Shown: positions 7,994 to 16,873 of the stretch, in pieces
Layout of the letters: each line of letters starts with the position of its first letter
Numbering within the stretch: position 1 is the first letter of the stretch
Assembly (NCBI GenBank): GCA_031278405.1
Contig: JAITKL010000067.1
Location: 1-22,485 of the forward strand
Length of the DNA stretch: 22,485 nt
Reading direction: 5' to 3'
Origin: Endomicrobium sp.
GTDB lineage: Bacteria; Elusimicrobiota; Endomicrobiia; Endomicrobiales; Endomicrobiaceae
Notes under the pieces: generated by a model
Told to the model about the DNA's origin: nothing
The model's database searches: none
The model's input: the letters and a program-made list of their open reading frames with translations, nothing else
Position numbers and translations under genes: made by a program

Positions 7994-9973
7994 ATGTCCA
8001 AAAAGTTTAATTTTGAAAATTATATTGATTGCGTAGTTAAAATAATTCCGTTAAATATAGTGGCGCTCACAGCAATGACTCTCTATAGAATATTTTTCTT
8101 TTTTTACTTCAAAAATATTCCGCTGTTTGGACATTTTAAAGACATATTTAGAGCATTTGTTCTAGGCTTGCGTTTTGATTTATCAATCCTAGCATATATA
8201 AATTCTTTTGTGATTTTCATTTTTACGATTCTTTTGTTAATAAGAAACCTAGGGCTATTCAAAAAAGCAATATCCATTATAAAACTTTGGTATTGTCTTG
8301 CTTTCATAGCAATAGCTTTAGCTAATGCCGTTGATTTCGGTTTTTATATTTGTTTCGGGGAACACGTAAATATATTATTATTTGATTTTTTTGAAGATGA
8401 CACTTTCGCTTTGATAAAAACAATTATCTCTGATTGGCGTTTTTATATAGTTTTATCCGCATTGATTTTAGTCGGGTTTATAATATGCAAAACTGTTTCT
8501 ATAAACATAAAAGAACTTCTTAATATACATCGTCTTATAAACTTTTCTTACTGGAATGTTTTTGTTAAAATACTTATTGTTCTTTTAATATCGCTTATAA
8601 CATTTTTATTTGCAAGAGGTACGGTTTCAATGTTTCCTTTAGGAAAATTCCATGCGCAGATATCTGTAAACTCGTTCATAAACAATATAGCGTTAACAGC
8701 AACGCACTCCATTACAGATGCAATTCAAGCGAAAACTGAACAAAATAGAGATAAAATAAATATTGCAAAAAAATTCGGTTTAGATGAGAAAGATATTAAT
8801 TTATCAATATTTAGCAAAATATCAATTAAAAATACTAAAGCCAAAGAGATAAAGCCAAATGTGGTTTTTATAGTTTTGGAAAGTTTTGGGGAACTTCCAG
8901 TTTTGTATAATAGCGAAAAATTTAATGTACTTGGAGAGATGAAGAAACATTTTGACGAAGATTTGGTTTTGTATAATTTTTTACCAGCAGGTGTAATAAC
9001 AATACATTGCTTGGAATCAACAATTCTTAACATGCCTCAAAGACCTTTTTCTATACAGGTAACCCAAAGCCCTAAAGCGTATAAACATTTTTCAAGCTCT
9101 TTAATTTTGCCTTATAAAAAGTCAGGTTACGTTACAAAAGCTATTTACGGAGGGAGTCTTGCTTGGCGTGGTCTTGAAGACTTTTTAAAAGCGCAAGGAT
9201 TTGACGAAATATATGGAGAAGCCTCTATAAAAAATGAATATCGTCACGAATGGGGTATTAATGATGCTCAGTTTTTTGAAATTGTTTTAAGAGAACTGAA
9301 AAATAACAATAAACCTCAATTTATTTACGCAATGTCCACAGCAACCCATCCTCCTTATAAAACGCCTCCATATTATAAACCTTTAAAACTTGAAATTCCT
9401 AAAGAGCTTGAATGTATGATGACAGAGGGGCATCATCTTAAAAGAATTTTTGAAACTTATCAGTTTGCCAACAGGGAAGCTTCTAAATTTTTGGATATTG
9501 TAAAAAATTCTGAACTTAAGGATACCACTATAGTTGTTATAACAGGCGACCATAACCTTAGAGAAGTTAAAGCTTTTGTTCCTGAAGAACTTTTTAAAAG
9601 ATACGCGGTTCCGATGTATTTATATGTACCTGAAAAATTGAAGAAAAAAATTGATGCAAATATCACAGCATGCCATATTGATATAGCACCAACTCTTTAT
9701 GATTTGTCACTTTCACAAGTAGAGTATATAGCTTCAGGAGTAAGCATGTTGGACCAAGACAAAAGCCATATAGCGTTTAACAGCAACGGATTCATATTAT
9801 CAAGAGATAAAGCCGTTTTATTTAACATAGAAAATGGAGAAATTTTATATTTTAATTTTGACTCAAAATCTAAAATACTTTCTATAACTGAGCCAACTGA
9901 TGAACACAGTTTTATGTTAGAATACTATAAGAGAACTATATCAGCTTCAGATATGTATATAAATCAAAAATAA
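7994..9973 (+). CDS. LtaS-like membrane sulfatase/phosphoglycerol transferase family protein
   Basis: A 659-residue alkaline-phosphatase-superfamily enzyme with about five or six N-terminal membrane helices (in residues 14-210) and an extracytoplasmic sulfatase domain (about 286-560). Visible are the domain start KPNVVFIVLESFGE (metal-binding Glu296), a candidate nucleophile Thr336 in ITIHCLES, HPPYKTPP (452-459) and the metal site ITGDHN (516-521). Related enzymes transfer phosphoglycerol or phosphoethanolamine-type groups onto envelope polymers; the actual substrate here is unknown, and lipoteichoic acid is unlikely in a Gram-negative-type cell. AAGAGG lies before the ATG. It heads an operon with lemA (12 nt gap) and htpX. 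The left-edge pseudogene is a decayed paralog, so this is the surviving copy. Confidence 0.88.
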   Translation: MSKKFNFENYIDCVVKIIPLNIVALTAMTLYRIFFFFYFKNIPLFGHFKDIFRAFVLGLRFDLSILAYINSFVIFIFTILLLIRNLGLFKKAISIIKLWYCLAFIAIALANAVDFGFYICFGEHVNILLFDFFEDDTFALIKTIISDWRFYIVLSALILVGFIICKTVSINIKELLNIHRLINFSYWNVFVKILIVLLISLITFLFARGTVSMFPLGKFHAQISVNSFINNIALTATHSITDAIQAKTEQNRDKINIAKKFGLDEKDINLSIFSKISIKNTKAKEIKPNVVFIVLESFGELPVLYNSEKFNVLGEMKKHFDEDLVLYNFLPAGVITIHCLESTILNMPQRPFSIQVTQSPKAYKHFSSSLILPYKKSGYVTKAIYGGSLAWRGLEDFLKAQGFDEIYGEASIKNEYRHEWGINDAQFFEIVLRELKNNNKPQFIYAMSTATHPPYKTPPYYKPLKLEIPKELECMMTEGHHLKRIFETYQFANREASKFLDIVKNSELKDTTIVVITGDHNLREVKAFVPEELFKRYAVPMYLYVPEKLKKKIDANITACHIDIAPTLYDLSLSQVEYIASGVSMLDQDKSHIAFNSNGFILSRDKAVLFNIENGEILYFNFDSKSKILSITEPTDEHSFMLEYYKRTISASDMYINQK

Positions 9974-9985
9974 CAGGAGATAAAA

Positions 9986-10552
9986 ATGTACACAGCGTTT
10001 TTGGTTGCTATTGTTTTGATTATTCTTGCGGGAACTTATATCCTTGTAACTTATAACAAGTTGGTAACACTTAAAAACAGAGTAAAAGAAGCATGGAGCG
10101 ATATAGAAACACAAATGAAACGCAGATACAACTTAATTCCAAACCTCGTTGAAACAGTAAAAGGATACGCTACGCATGAAAAAAACACTTTAGACACGGT
10201 CATAAAAGCAAGAAATGCGGCTATTTCGGCAACTGGAGACATATTAAGCAAGTCTCAAGCAGAAAATGCTTTGTCAGAAACATTAAAATCTCTTTTTGCA
10301 TTATCGGAGAATTACCCAAATCTAAAAGCAAACCAAAACTTTTTGGAACTGCAAAGAGAGCTTGCTGATACCGAAAACAAAATACAAGCAAGCCGCAGGT
10401 TTTATAATTCAAACGTTTTATCTTTAAACACAAAACTTGATATGTTTCCAAGTAACAAAATAGGCAGAGCCTTTGAATTTACAAAACAAGAATTCTTTAA
10501 ACTTAACGAGGACGAACGAGAAGCAAGAAGACCTGTTAAAGTTTCTTTTTAA
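9986..10552 (+). CDS. lemA: LemA family protein
   Basis: A 188-residue protein with an N-terminal membrane anchor (about residues 2-23) and the helical LemA core. Diagnostic stretches are KNRVKEAWSDIETQMKRRYN (residues 30-49) followed by LIPNLVETVKGYATHEK, then ENYPNLKANQNFLELQREL and the ending GRAFEFTKQEFFK. Length is normal for the family. AGGAG stands 6 nt before the ATG. It is followed after 6 nt by htpX, a very common pairing. Function is not well established; it is membrane-associated and presumably linked to the neighbouring protease. Confidence 0.95.
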   Translation: MYTAFLVAIVLIILAGTYILVTYNKLVTLKNRVKEAWSDIETQMKRRYNLIPNLVETVKGYATHEKNTLDTVIKARNAAISATGDILSKSQAENALSETLKSLFALSENYPNLKANQNFLELQRELADTENKIQASRRFYNSNVLSLNTKLDMFPSNKIGRAFEFTKQEFFKLNEDEREARRPVKVSF

Positions 10553-10558
10553 TTTACT

Positions 10559-11569
10559 ATGTCAAAGATAACTATTTACGATTTTATAGAATCAAATACA
10601 AAAAAGACAATACTGCTTATTGTTCTGTTTCCGTTAACGCTTGCAGGATTGGTTTACTTGTGCTTGTTGTTTGTAAGCTTTATAAAAGTTTCAGACAGAA
10701 GCTTGACTGCATATAATCTTTCAACTTTTGCAGTTGCCAATGAGATAGCTATATATATTATTCCAATAATTTCTATCATTGCAATCTTCTGGATTCTGAT
10801 AAGTTATTATGCAGGTCAATCTTTTATTTTATCAACAGTCGGAGCCATTGAACTTACAAAACAAAATGCTCCTGAAGTCGTAATGATTGTTGAAAATATT
10901 GCCATAGCGGCAGGGCTTCCAATACCTAAAGTTTATTCAATAAATGACGAAGGGCTCAACGCTTTTGCCACAGGAAGAAACCCTCAGCATTCTTACGTTG
11001 TTCTAACCAAAGGCATTATTAATAATCTAGAAAAATCTGAGCTTGAAGGCGTTATTGCACACGAAATGGCGCATATTGGCAACAGAGATATTCGCATAAT
11101 GCTTATAATGATTGTATGCATAAGTTTCGCAACTGTAATTGCAGAAATACTATTGCGTACAGCGTTTATTACAAGGTCATCAGGAAACTCTAAAAATAAT
11201 AATGCAACACAGATATTTCTATTTGTTTTGGCTGTATCTCTTTATGTATATGGATATTTAGTAGCTCCGTTGATAAAACTAGCCGTATCAAGGACAAGAG
11301 AATATCAAGCTGACGCTACGGCAGTTTTGATAACTAGAAACCCTCAAGGGTTGATAGTCGCATTGCAAAAAATATCTGGACACTCAACAGTTAAAAATCT
11401 AAGCGATAAACAAACAATGTCGCCAATGTGCATTGCAAACCCTCTAGCTAAAAACAAACAAAATTCACTTTTTGCAAAAGTTTCAGGACTCTTTGCAACG
11501 CACCCGCCTATTGAAAAAAGAATTAAAGCATTGCAAGCTATGGATGGAACAAAGTATGAAAATTTATAA
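10559..11569 (+). CDS. htpX: HtpX-like M48 membrane zinc metalloprotease
   Basis: Integral membrane zinc endopeptidase of family M48, involved in quality control of membrane proteins. The 336-residue protein has two N-terminal membrane helices (about 17-41 and 62-84). The zinc site is HEMAH (168-172) in GVIAHEMAHIGNRD, with the third ligand Glu248 in SRTREYQADATAV. Two further hydrophobic segments lie at 180-200 and 217-241, and the C-terminus has the family's FATHPPIEKRI. All catalytic residues are present. No clear Shine-Dalgarno sequence precedes the ATG, only 6 nt after the lemA stop, so translational coupling is likely. Confidence 0.96.
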   Translation: MSKITIYDFIESNTKKTILLIVLFPLTLAGLVYLCLLFVSFIKVSDRSLTAYNLSTFAVANEIAIYIIPIISIIAIFWILISYYAGQSFILSTVGAIELTKQNAPEVVMIVENIAIAAGLPIPKVYSINDEGLNAFATGRNPQHSYVVLTKGIINNLEKSELEGVIAHEMAHIGNRDIRIMLIMIVCISFATVIAEILLRTAFITRSSGNSKNNNATQIFLFVLAVSLYVYGYLVAPLIKLAVSRTREYQADATAVLITRNPQGLIVALQKISGHSTVKNLSDKQTMSPMCIANPLAKNKQNSLFAKVSGLFATHPPIEKRIKALQAMDGTKYENL

Positions 11570-12079
11570 AATAACAAACCCTCCGTTATAAACAGAGATA
11601 CAATTTAAAAGTTATTAATTAAAATCTCCTGCCCTACTCACTTCTACGTCTCTATATGCAACTGCTGTTAGTGGATGATACCTTCTTCCTCGTTCCTCTC
11701 AATTGCCCCACTTATTTCTCCCATTATCGCTATTTCCCAATATGTGTGCCACTAAACGCCACCATCAGTCCTTCTGCTGAAGGCTACAGCAAATGCTACT
11801 ATACTAGAATCCTATCCGTTCCAAAAAAAAGAAAGAAGTAAACATTCCACAATAGATATCTTTTTATAGCATAAGATAAAATTCACAAACTTTCTCTCTA
11901 AATTTTAGTTATATGGCGATATACTTGTATATAAGGACAATAAAGTATGAATTTATTATATATGGAATATGGAAGTAAAGTTTTATAAAAGTTTCTAAAA
12001 TATGAACAGTTACACTTTTTATGACGCGGCTACAGACACACTATTAACGACGATATATGTTTAACTGTAAAAGAAGAAA
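11570..12079. other. Intergenic region without a supportable gene
   Basis: About 500 nt after htpX. It opens with a weak stem-loop (11581-11597: CTC-GTT paired with AAC-GAG, one mismatch, no U-tract), so it is only a doubtful terminator. Positions 11630-11830 are richer in G+C and strongly pyrimidine-rich on the plus strand, with a CCTTC-TGCT-GAAGG hairpin at 11769-11782. No frame is convincingly coding on either strand. The stretch may be the remains of a gene or a structured element. Confidence 0.5.
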
Positions 12080-12510
12080 AGTCTCTTCTGACCATTACTT
12101 AAATGCGAGCAAAGTTGCTCTATTTAGACAAATGGATATGAAAAACGTCTTATATCACAAGTGTTCGCGACAAATGCTTGGACGTGATCTAGAGGGGCGT
12201 TTATTACAATCCTGATGTCTCTAATATGGATGTTATATCCCGACAATCCAACGTTTAAAAGAATGATACGTTTAGGAAAAAGCAGAAGAGGAATATGCCT
12301 TCCTCTTCTAAAAAGTAATCCAAGATGCATAATGATCCTTCTGAGACTGGCATATGAAAAGCCTAAAGAAGATACGGCAAACTTTGCAAAACAAAGTTTT
12401 TAGATTTAAGTCGTCTTAATGATCCATACAAGTTTTAGTCTACCTGTCAAGGATGTGGAAAATCCGTAAATAGCGGTTGGCCTTCTTATAAGTAAGAAAG
12501 AATGGAAAGC
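12080..12510 (+). pseudogene. Decayed TPR protein with C-terminal zinc ribbon (LapB/YciM-like)
   Basis: Plus-strand fragments in changing frames give a coherent order. EKAEEEYAFLF (from 12277) is followed in another frame by KSNPRCIM (about 12310-12335) and LAYEKPKEDTANFAKQS (about 12348-12398). A third frame then gives DLSRLNDPYKF and CQGCGKSVNSGWPSYK (12445-12492), and finally KKEWKAKL. A TPR-like helix pair followed by C-x2-C-G, then W-P and a spoiled second pair (Cys changed to Tyr), then a Trp, resembles the rubredoxin-like tail of LapB/YciM. At least four frame changes or stops make it non-functional. The N-terminal limit is unclear (perhaps as far as 12000). Family assignment is tentative. 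Confidence 0.5.
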
Positions 12511-12948
12511 CAAATTATTTGTACTTAAATTTTAAGCATCCATATGAATAATTCATTTGTAAATCCTTACCAAGATTGCTGCTAACAAGCTTGCCTTTCC
12601 TTAATTAACATAGAAAAGTTGTTAAAAGAAATCTGACATGGGAGATTAGGACTAGGAATATTTTTAAAATGAATTTTGCCACAAACTTAAAAGCTTGTTT
12701 TACAGAATTAACGATAAGGCGGTGTAGATTATATAAATTTTTCTTCTTTTAATATTGTTACAAACATAGGCTTTCTGACTCGCTCATTAACTATTAAATT
12801 TTTATCAGATAATTAATTTTTCATAGATTCCCCCCCCAAAAAAAAATAATACAAGCCATGATTATTTATTTAAGCATCAAAAATTTTGTTGATTATTAAT
12901 GTTAAGAATTTGTGAAAAGTTAAAATATATGATTTATAGAATGTGAGT
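12511..12948. other. Non-coding or fully decayed stretch with a C8A9 tract
   Basis: No gene, RNA or repeat is recognised on either strand. The only marked feature is a run of eight C followed by nine A at 12830-12846. This lies about 100 nt downstream of the FAD-oxidase stop and would be transcribed as U9G8. No proper terminator hairpin is visible. Confidence 0.5.
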
Positions 12949-14445
12949 TTAAATTAAATATTGCTTAGGGAATATGTTATCAACACCAAGAATTCCGTTT
13001 GAATCAAGACTTTTTTTAAATTGTGCCAGTTCTTTAAAACCTTCTTCTCCTAGCATTTTTGCTAGAAAAGCATGCCTTAATTTCCCTATACCGTGTTCAG
13101 CAGAAACCGTTCCACCAAGTTCAACAACTTTTTGAGCAATACGTATATACATTTTTCTGCATTCTTCGTATTCCTGATCATTGGTAGCAACTATATTGGC
13201 ATGCAAGTGATTTTCACCTATATGACCAAATGTTAAATTAAAAACTCCAGCATTTTTAAATTCTTGTTCGCAAAAATCAATTATTGTAGAAAGTTTGCCA
13301 TCCGGGACAGCAAAATCAGTACCTACCTTAGGAATCTTATTCTTTTTAACAACTTCGTTTACCTTTTCGGGAATCTTATGCCTAAAAACTCTAAACTTTT
13401 CCATCTCAGAAAGGTTTGAAGCAAACCAGACTTTTTCCAAATTTATACCGTTGTCTTCAATTTCTTTAACCCATTGCTCCATTAAGCTATCAAAATTATC
13501 TTCATAAATATCTTGTTCAAACATAATACCCACTTCAACATTTTCTGGTATAATTGGATAATCGTCCTTTATTAAAAATAATGCGTTTTTATCAAAATAT
13601 TCCAAAGACATAGCGTTGATTGAATTTTTTAGATTTTCAGACTTTGCTCTTTTAGATATACTTTTTATTCTTTTGACAAACTCATAGGCTTTATTTCTAT
13701 CGTCAAAAAATATTATACCCCCAAAAACTTCTTTAAAATGAGGTATAAGTTTTAATACCGACTCAATAAAAATGCAAAGCGTGCCTTCGGAACCTATAAG
13801 AATATCTGTAAAATCTGATTGAGGTTGATTATAATACCCCGCTGCGTTTTTAATGTTCGGCAGAACATATTTTGGAAGAGTTATCGTTTTTTTGCCTTTA
13901 TTAGTATCAAAAATCAACTTCCCATTTTTATCAGCAAAATACTTGCCGCGTTCAATAACTGCGATAGATCCATCGACAAATGCAACTTTTAAAGCTTTAA
14001 CATAATCTCTTGTAACTCCAAACTTAAAACCTCTTCCCCCAGAAGCATTTGTGGCAATATTGCCCCCAATAAAAGCGTTTTTTTCTGTAGGATCCGGAGG
14101 ATACAGCCACCCTTCAGTATAAGTTTTTGCTTTTATATCACTAATTCTTGCTCCTGCTTGAACAGTAATTAATGCATGATTTTCATCAATTTTTTTGATT
14201 TCCCCTATTTTGTTTAATTTTTCTAAAGACAGAACTACTCCGCCAAAAGCAAGTCCTGAAGCTGTATTTGCAGTTAATGCACCGGCAACTGTTATCGGTA
14301 TTTTTTTAGTTGACATCTCTTTTAGAAAAACCGGTATATCTTCTTCTTTTTCTGCTATAGCGACAAAATCGGCGTTAGAACCTCTAACGCCGGAATTATC
14401 TTCAAAATAATTTTGAATTATATCTTTGTCTTTTTTTACTATCAT
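12949..14445 (-). CDS. GlcD/D-lactate dehydrogenase-type FAD-linked oxidase
   Basis: A 498-residue flavoprotein of the FAD_binding_4 plus FAD-oxidase_C family, which oxidises 2-hydroxy acids such as glycolate or D-lactate. The PCMH FAD-binding half (about 30-230) shows FIGGNIATNASGGRGFKFG with the usual pyrophosphate-binding Gly/Ser run, and DILIGSEGTLCIF. The C-terminal half has the family's FGHIGENHLHANIV and GGTVSAEHGIGKLR with the conserved His pairs. Substrate cannot be told from the sequence, and no GlcE/GlcF or LldG-type partner is next to it. It lies 42 nt after pheT on the same strand and is probably co-transcribed. A TATAAT just before its ATG could also give a short-leader transcript. 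Confidence 0.9.
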   Translation of the reverse strand: MIVKKDKDIIQNYFEDNSGVRGSNADFVAIAEKEEDIPVFLKEMSTKKIPITVAGALTANTASGLAFGGVVLSLEKLNKIGEIKKIDENHALITVQAGARISDIKAKTYTEGWLYPPDPTEKNAFIGGNIATNASGGRGFKFGVTRDYVKALKVAFVDGSIAVIERGKYFADKNGKLIFDTNKGKKTITLPKYVLPNIKNAAGYYNQPQSDFTDILIGSEGTLCIFIESVLKLIPHFKEVFGGIIFFDDRNKAYEFVKRIKSISKRAKSENLKNSINAMSLEYFDKNALFLIKDDYPIIPENVEVGIMFEQDIYEDNFDSLMEQWVKEIEDNGINLEKVWFASNLSEMEKFRVFRHKIPEKVNEVVKKNKIPKVGTDFAVPDGKLSTIIDFCEQEFKNAGVFNLTFGHIGENHLHANIVATNDQEYEECRKMYIRIAQKVVELGGTVSAEHGIGKLRHAFLAKMLGEEGFKELAQFKKSLDSNGILGVDNIFPKQYLI

Positions 14446-14487
14446 AAATTATAACATTTCCACAATGCCGACAAATTGCTCAAATAG

Positions 14488-16863
14488 TTATTGTCTCAAC
14501 TTAACATCCAAGTCTGAATCTAATTTATTTAAGAGAATTGCGACATCGTCGTTTACTTCTTTATCGCTTAATGTTTTTTTGTCATTTCTATACGACAGTC
14601 TAAAAGAATAGCTTATTTTTCCATCACCCAATTTAGTTTCGTCATTGTACACAGAAAAGAGCGAATAATCTTTTAAGATACAGCCGGATTTCATGACGGC
14701 TTTTACAACTTTTTCTATTTCTACAAACTGTAGAGACTTGTCTGCAATTACAGAAATATCCCTTTTTACTATAGGAAATTTTGAGTATGCTTTATAAAAA
14801 GTGGTTTTTTTGACACATATATTCTCAACAGTTTCAAGATCCATTTCAAAGTAAAAAACTTCATCTTTAATATCAATATCGCTTCTTGTAAGCAAAGACT
14901 TTAAAATGCCAAATTGTCCTATTACTTTGCCTCTAAAAAGAATAGCCGCAGTTTTTCCTATATGAAAATAACTTGAAGGAATTAAGTTTTCAACTATCAT
15001 AAACTCTTCCGACGGCAAAATATTTTTTATTATACCGCCGCCAAAATAAAAATCAAATTTAGGATTTACTTTTTGTTCAGACCACTTCCACCACTCATGC
15101 CAAACTCTGCCACACATCACAGCAGAAAAAGTTTTTCTTTCTCCAATTTCTGTAAAGATTTTACCATGCTCAAACAATGATACAGTCTCAGAACCTTGGC
15201 TTATATTAAGCATTAAATTTTTAAATAGACCCGGAAGCAAAGACGATCTTAAAAACTCGTTTTCCTTAGATATTGGATTTGCTATTTTGTAGTAATATTT
15301 TAATCCAAATTTTTCAAGTTCTGAAACTTCTAAAAAACTACAATTCAAAACTTCACTAAAACCAAGACCTCTCAGTTTAATTCTAAATTCTTCAACTATA
15401 TATGAAAGAAACGAATTGCTTGGTGTATAGGGGCAATACCTATTCATCTTTGAAGTTGGTATAGCGTCATAACCCTTGATTCTTGCAAGTTCTTCAATCA
15501 AATCAACTTCAATTTTTATATCGTTGCGCCAAGACGGAATTGTACAAAGAATCATCTCGCCTCTAGGCTGTAAATCTATGCCTAAGAATCTTAAAATTTC
15601 GCCAATTTCATCTTCTTCAACAGTATAACCCAAGATCTTGCTTACTCTTTCAAACCTCAAAGCTATTTTTGTCTTTTCATATTTAACAGTATGCAAATCT
15701 TCAAGAGCTTCTTGCTTGCCGCCTGCAATTTCAGTTATAAGGTTTGCCGCTCTCCATACGGCAAGTTCAGTTATATCCCAACCCAAACCTCTTTCAAATC
15801 TGTAAGAGGAGTCTGACGAAAGATTTAATTTTTTTGAGGTCTTCCTTATTGAAGACGCGTCAAAGATGGCACTTTCAAGAAAAATCGTTTCAGTTTTATC
15901 GTCAACACCAGAAAATTCTCCACCCATAATTCCAGCTATAGCAACAGGTTTTTGCTCATCGGCAATAACAAGCATTCCGGTCTCTAATTTATAATCTTTT
16001 CCATCAAGAGCCGTTATTTTTTCCAAGTTAATAGCTTCTCTTACAATAATTTTTTTTGAAGAAAGTTTAGCTAGATCAAAAGCATGCAAAGGCTGTCCAA
16101 ATTCAATCATAACAAAGTTTGTTATGTCAACTATATTATTTACTGACTTTATGCCACTTTTTGTCAAAATGTCTATAAGCCATTTCGGCGAATTTCCAAC
16201 TTTAACGCCCGAAATAACGCTTCCTATATACCTCTTGCATAAATTGGACTTTATTTCAACGCAGTTTAACGCTGGAAGTTTTTTTAGAACTTTTACTTGC
16301 GGGACAGAAACAGCTTTGCGAAGTTTAGCTCCAATTTCTCTGGCAATACCTAAATAGCTTAAACAATCACCTCTATTAGTTGTTATTTCTATTTCCAAAA
16401 TAGAATCTATACTAACCAAAACTCTTTCAAGAGGGATCGCTACTTCTATTTTTTCGTCAAGGACAAAAATCCCTTCAGACTCTTCTTTTAATCCAAGTTC
16501 TTTTTCCGAGCAAATCATGCCTTCAGAATTAACGCCTCTTATCTTTGATTTCTTTATTTCAAGGTTTCCCGGAAGAACCGCTCCGATTTTTGCAAGAGGA
16601 ACAGTTTGCCCTAAAGCAATATTCTTTGCTCCGCAAACTATTGAATATTCCTTAGTTCCATCGCTTACTCTGCACAAAAAAAGTTTATCTGCTTCGGGAT
16701 GTTTTTGGACACCTAAAACCTTTGCTGTCACAACGCCGGACCAAGCACAACCTTGGGAAATTACGGAAGACTCTATGCCGATAGATGTAAGAATTGAAGC
16801 GAGATCGCTAGGTCTCACTTCAAAATCAACAAATTCTTTTAGCAAGTTATATGATATCTTCAT
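14488..16863 (-). CDS. pheT: Phenylalanyl-tRNA synthetase beta subunit
   Basis: Beta chain of the alpha2-beta2 PheRS, needed for tRNA-Phe recognition and editing. The 791 residues have normal family length. In order: the N-terminal start (KISYNLLKEFVDFEV), an EMAP/OB tRNA-binding domain (about 39-150, VLGVQKHPEADKLFLCRV), the B3/B4 editing domain (about 205-370, NIVDITNFVMIEFGQPLHAFD), B5 (about 400-470), the catalytic-like core, and the C-terminal FDX-ACB anticodon-binding domain (last 95 residues or so, KFPIVKRDISVI and DGKISYSFRLSYR). It begins 10 nt after pheS. No lesions seen. Confidence 0.97.
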   Translation of the reverse strand: MKISYNLLKEFVDFEVRPSDLASILTSIGIESSVISQGCAWSGVVTAKVLGVQKHPEADKLFLCRVSDGTKEYSIVCGAKNIALGQTVPLAKIGAVLPGNLEIKKSKIRGVNSEGMICSEKELGLKEESEGIFVLDEKIEVAIPLERVLVSIDSILEIEITTNRGDCLSYLGIAREIGAKLRKAVSVPQVKVLKKLPALNCVEIKSNLCKRYIGSVISGVKVGNSPKWLIDILTKSGIKSVNNIVDITNFVMIEFGQPLHAFDLAKLSSKKIIVREAINLEKITALDGKDYKLETGMLVIADEQKPVAIAGIMGGEFSGVDDKTETIFLESAIFDASSIRKTSKKLNLSSDSSYRFERGLGWDITELAVWRAANLITEIAGGKQEALEDLHTVKYEKTKIALRFERVSKILGYTVEEDEIGEILRFLGIDLQPRGEMILCTIPSWRNDIKIEVDLIEELARIKGYDAIPTSKMNRYCPYTPSNSFLSYIVEEFRIKLRGLGFSEVLNCSFLEVSELEKFGLKYYYKIANPISKENEFLRSSLLPGLFKNLMLNISQGSETVSLFEHGKIFTEIGERKTFSAVMCGRVWHEWWKWSEQKVNPKFDFYFGGGIIKNILPSEEFMIVENLIPSSYFHIGKTAAILFRGKVIGQFGILKSLLTRSDIDIKDEVFYFEMDLETVENICVKKTTFYKAYSKFPIVKRDISVIADKSLQFVEIEKVVKAVMKSGCILKDYSLFSVYNDETKLGDGKISYSFRLSYRNDKKTLSDKEVNDDVAILLNKLDSDLDVKLRQ

Positions 16864-16873
16864 ATTTATTTTT

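Noticed and set aside
11609..11830. A minus-strand frame that looks partly coding (a piece reads WEIAIMGEISGAIERNEEEG).
   Set aside because: It has about five stops of all three kinds in some 73 codons, near the random expectation, and no family was recognised.
11656..11841. A 61-codon plus-strand frame after htpX.
   Set aside because: No ribosome site, odd composition (Cys, Pro and Tyr rich from a pyrimidine-rich strand) and no recognisable motif.
12215..12403. A 62-codon plus-strand frame taken alone as a gene.
   Set aside because: It is only one frame segment within the decayed TPR/zinc-ribbon gene; coding signals jump to other frames on both sides.
14449..14480. A TATAAT just upstream of the FAD-oxidase start as an independent promoter.
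   Set aside because: The only -35-like hexamer is at 15-nt spacing and the -10 almost touches the ATG; not enough to call a promoter in AT-rich DNA.
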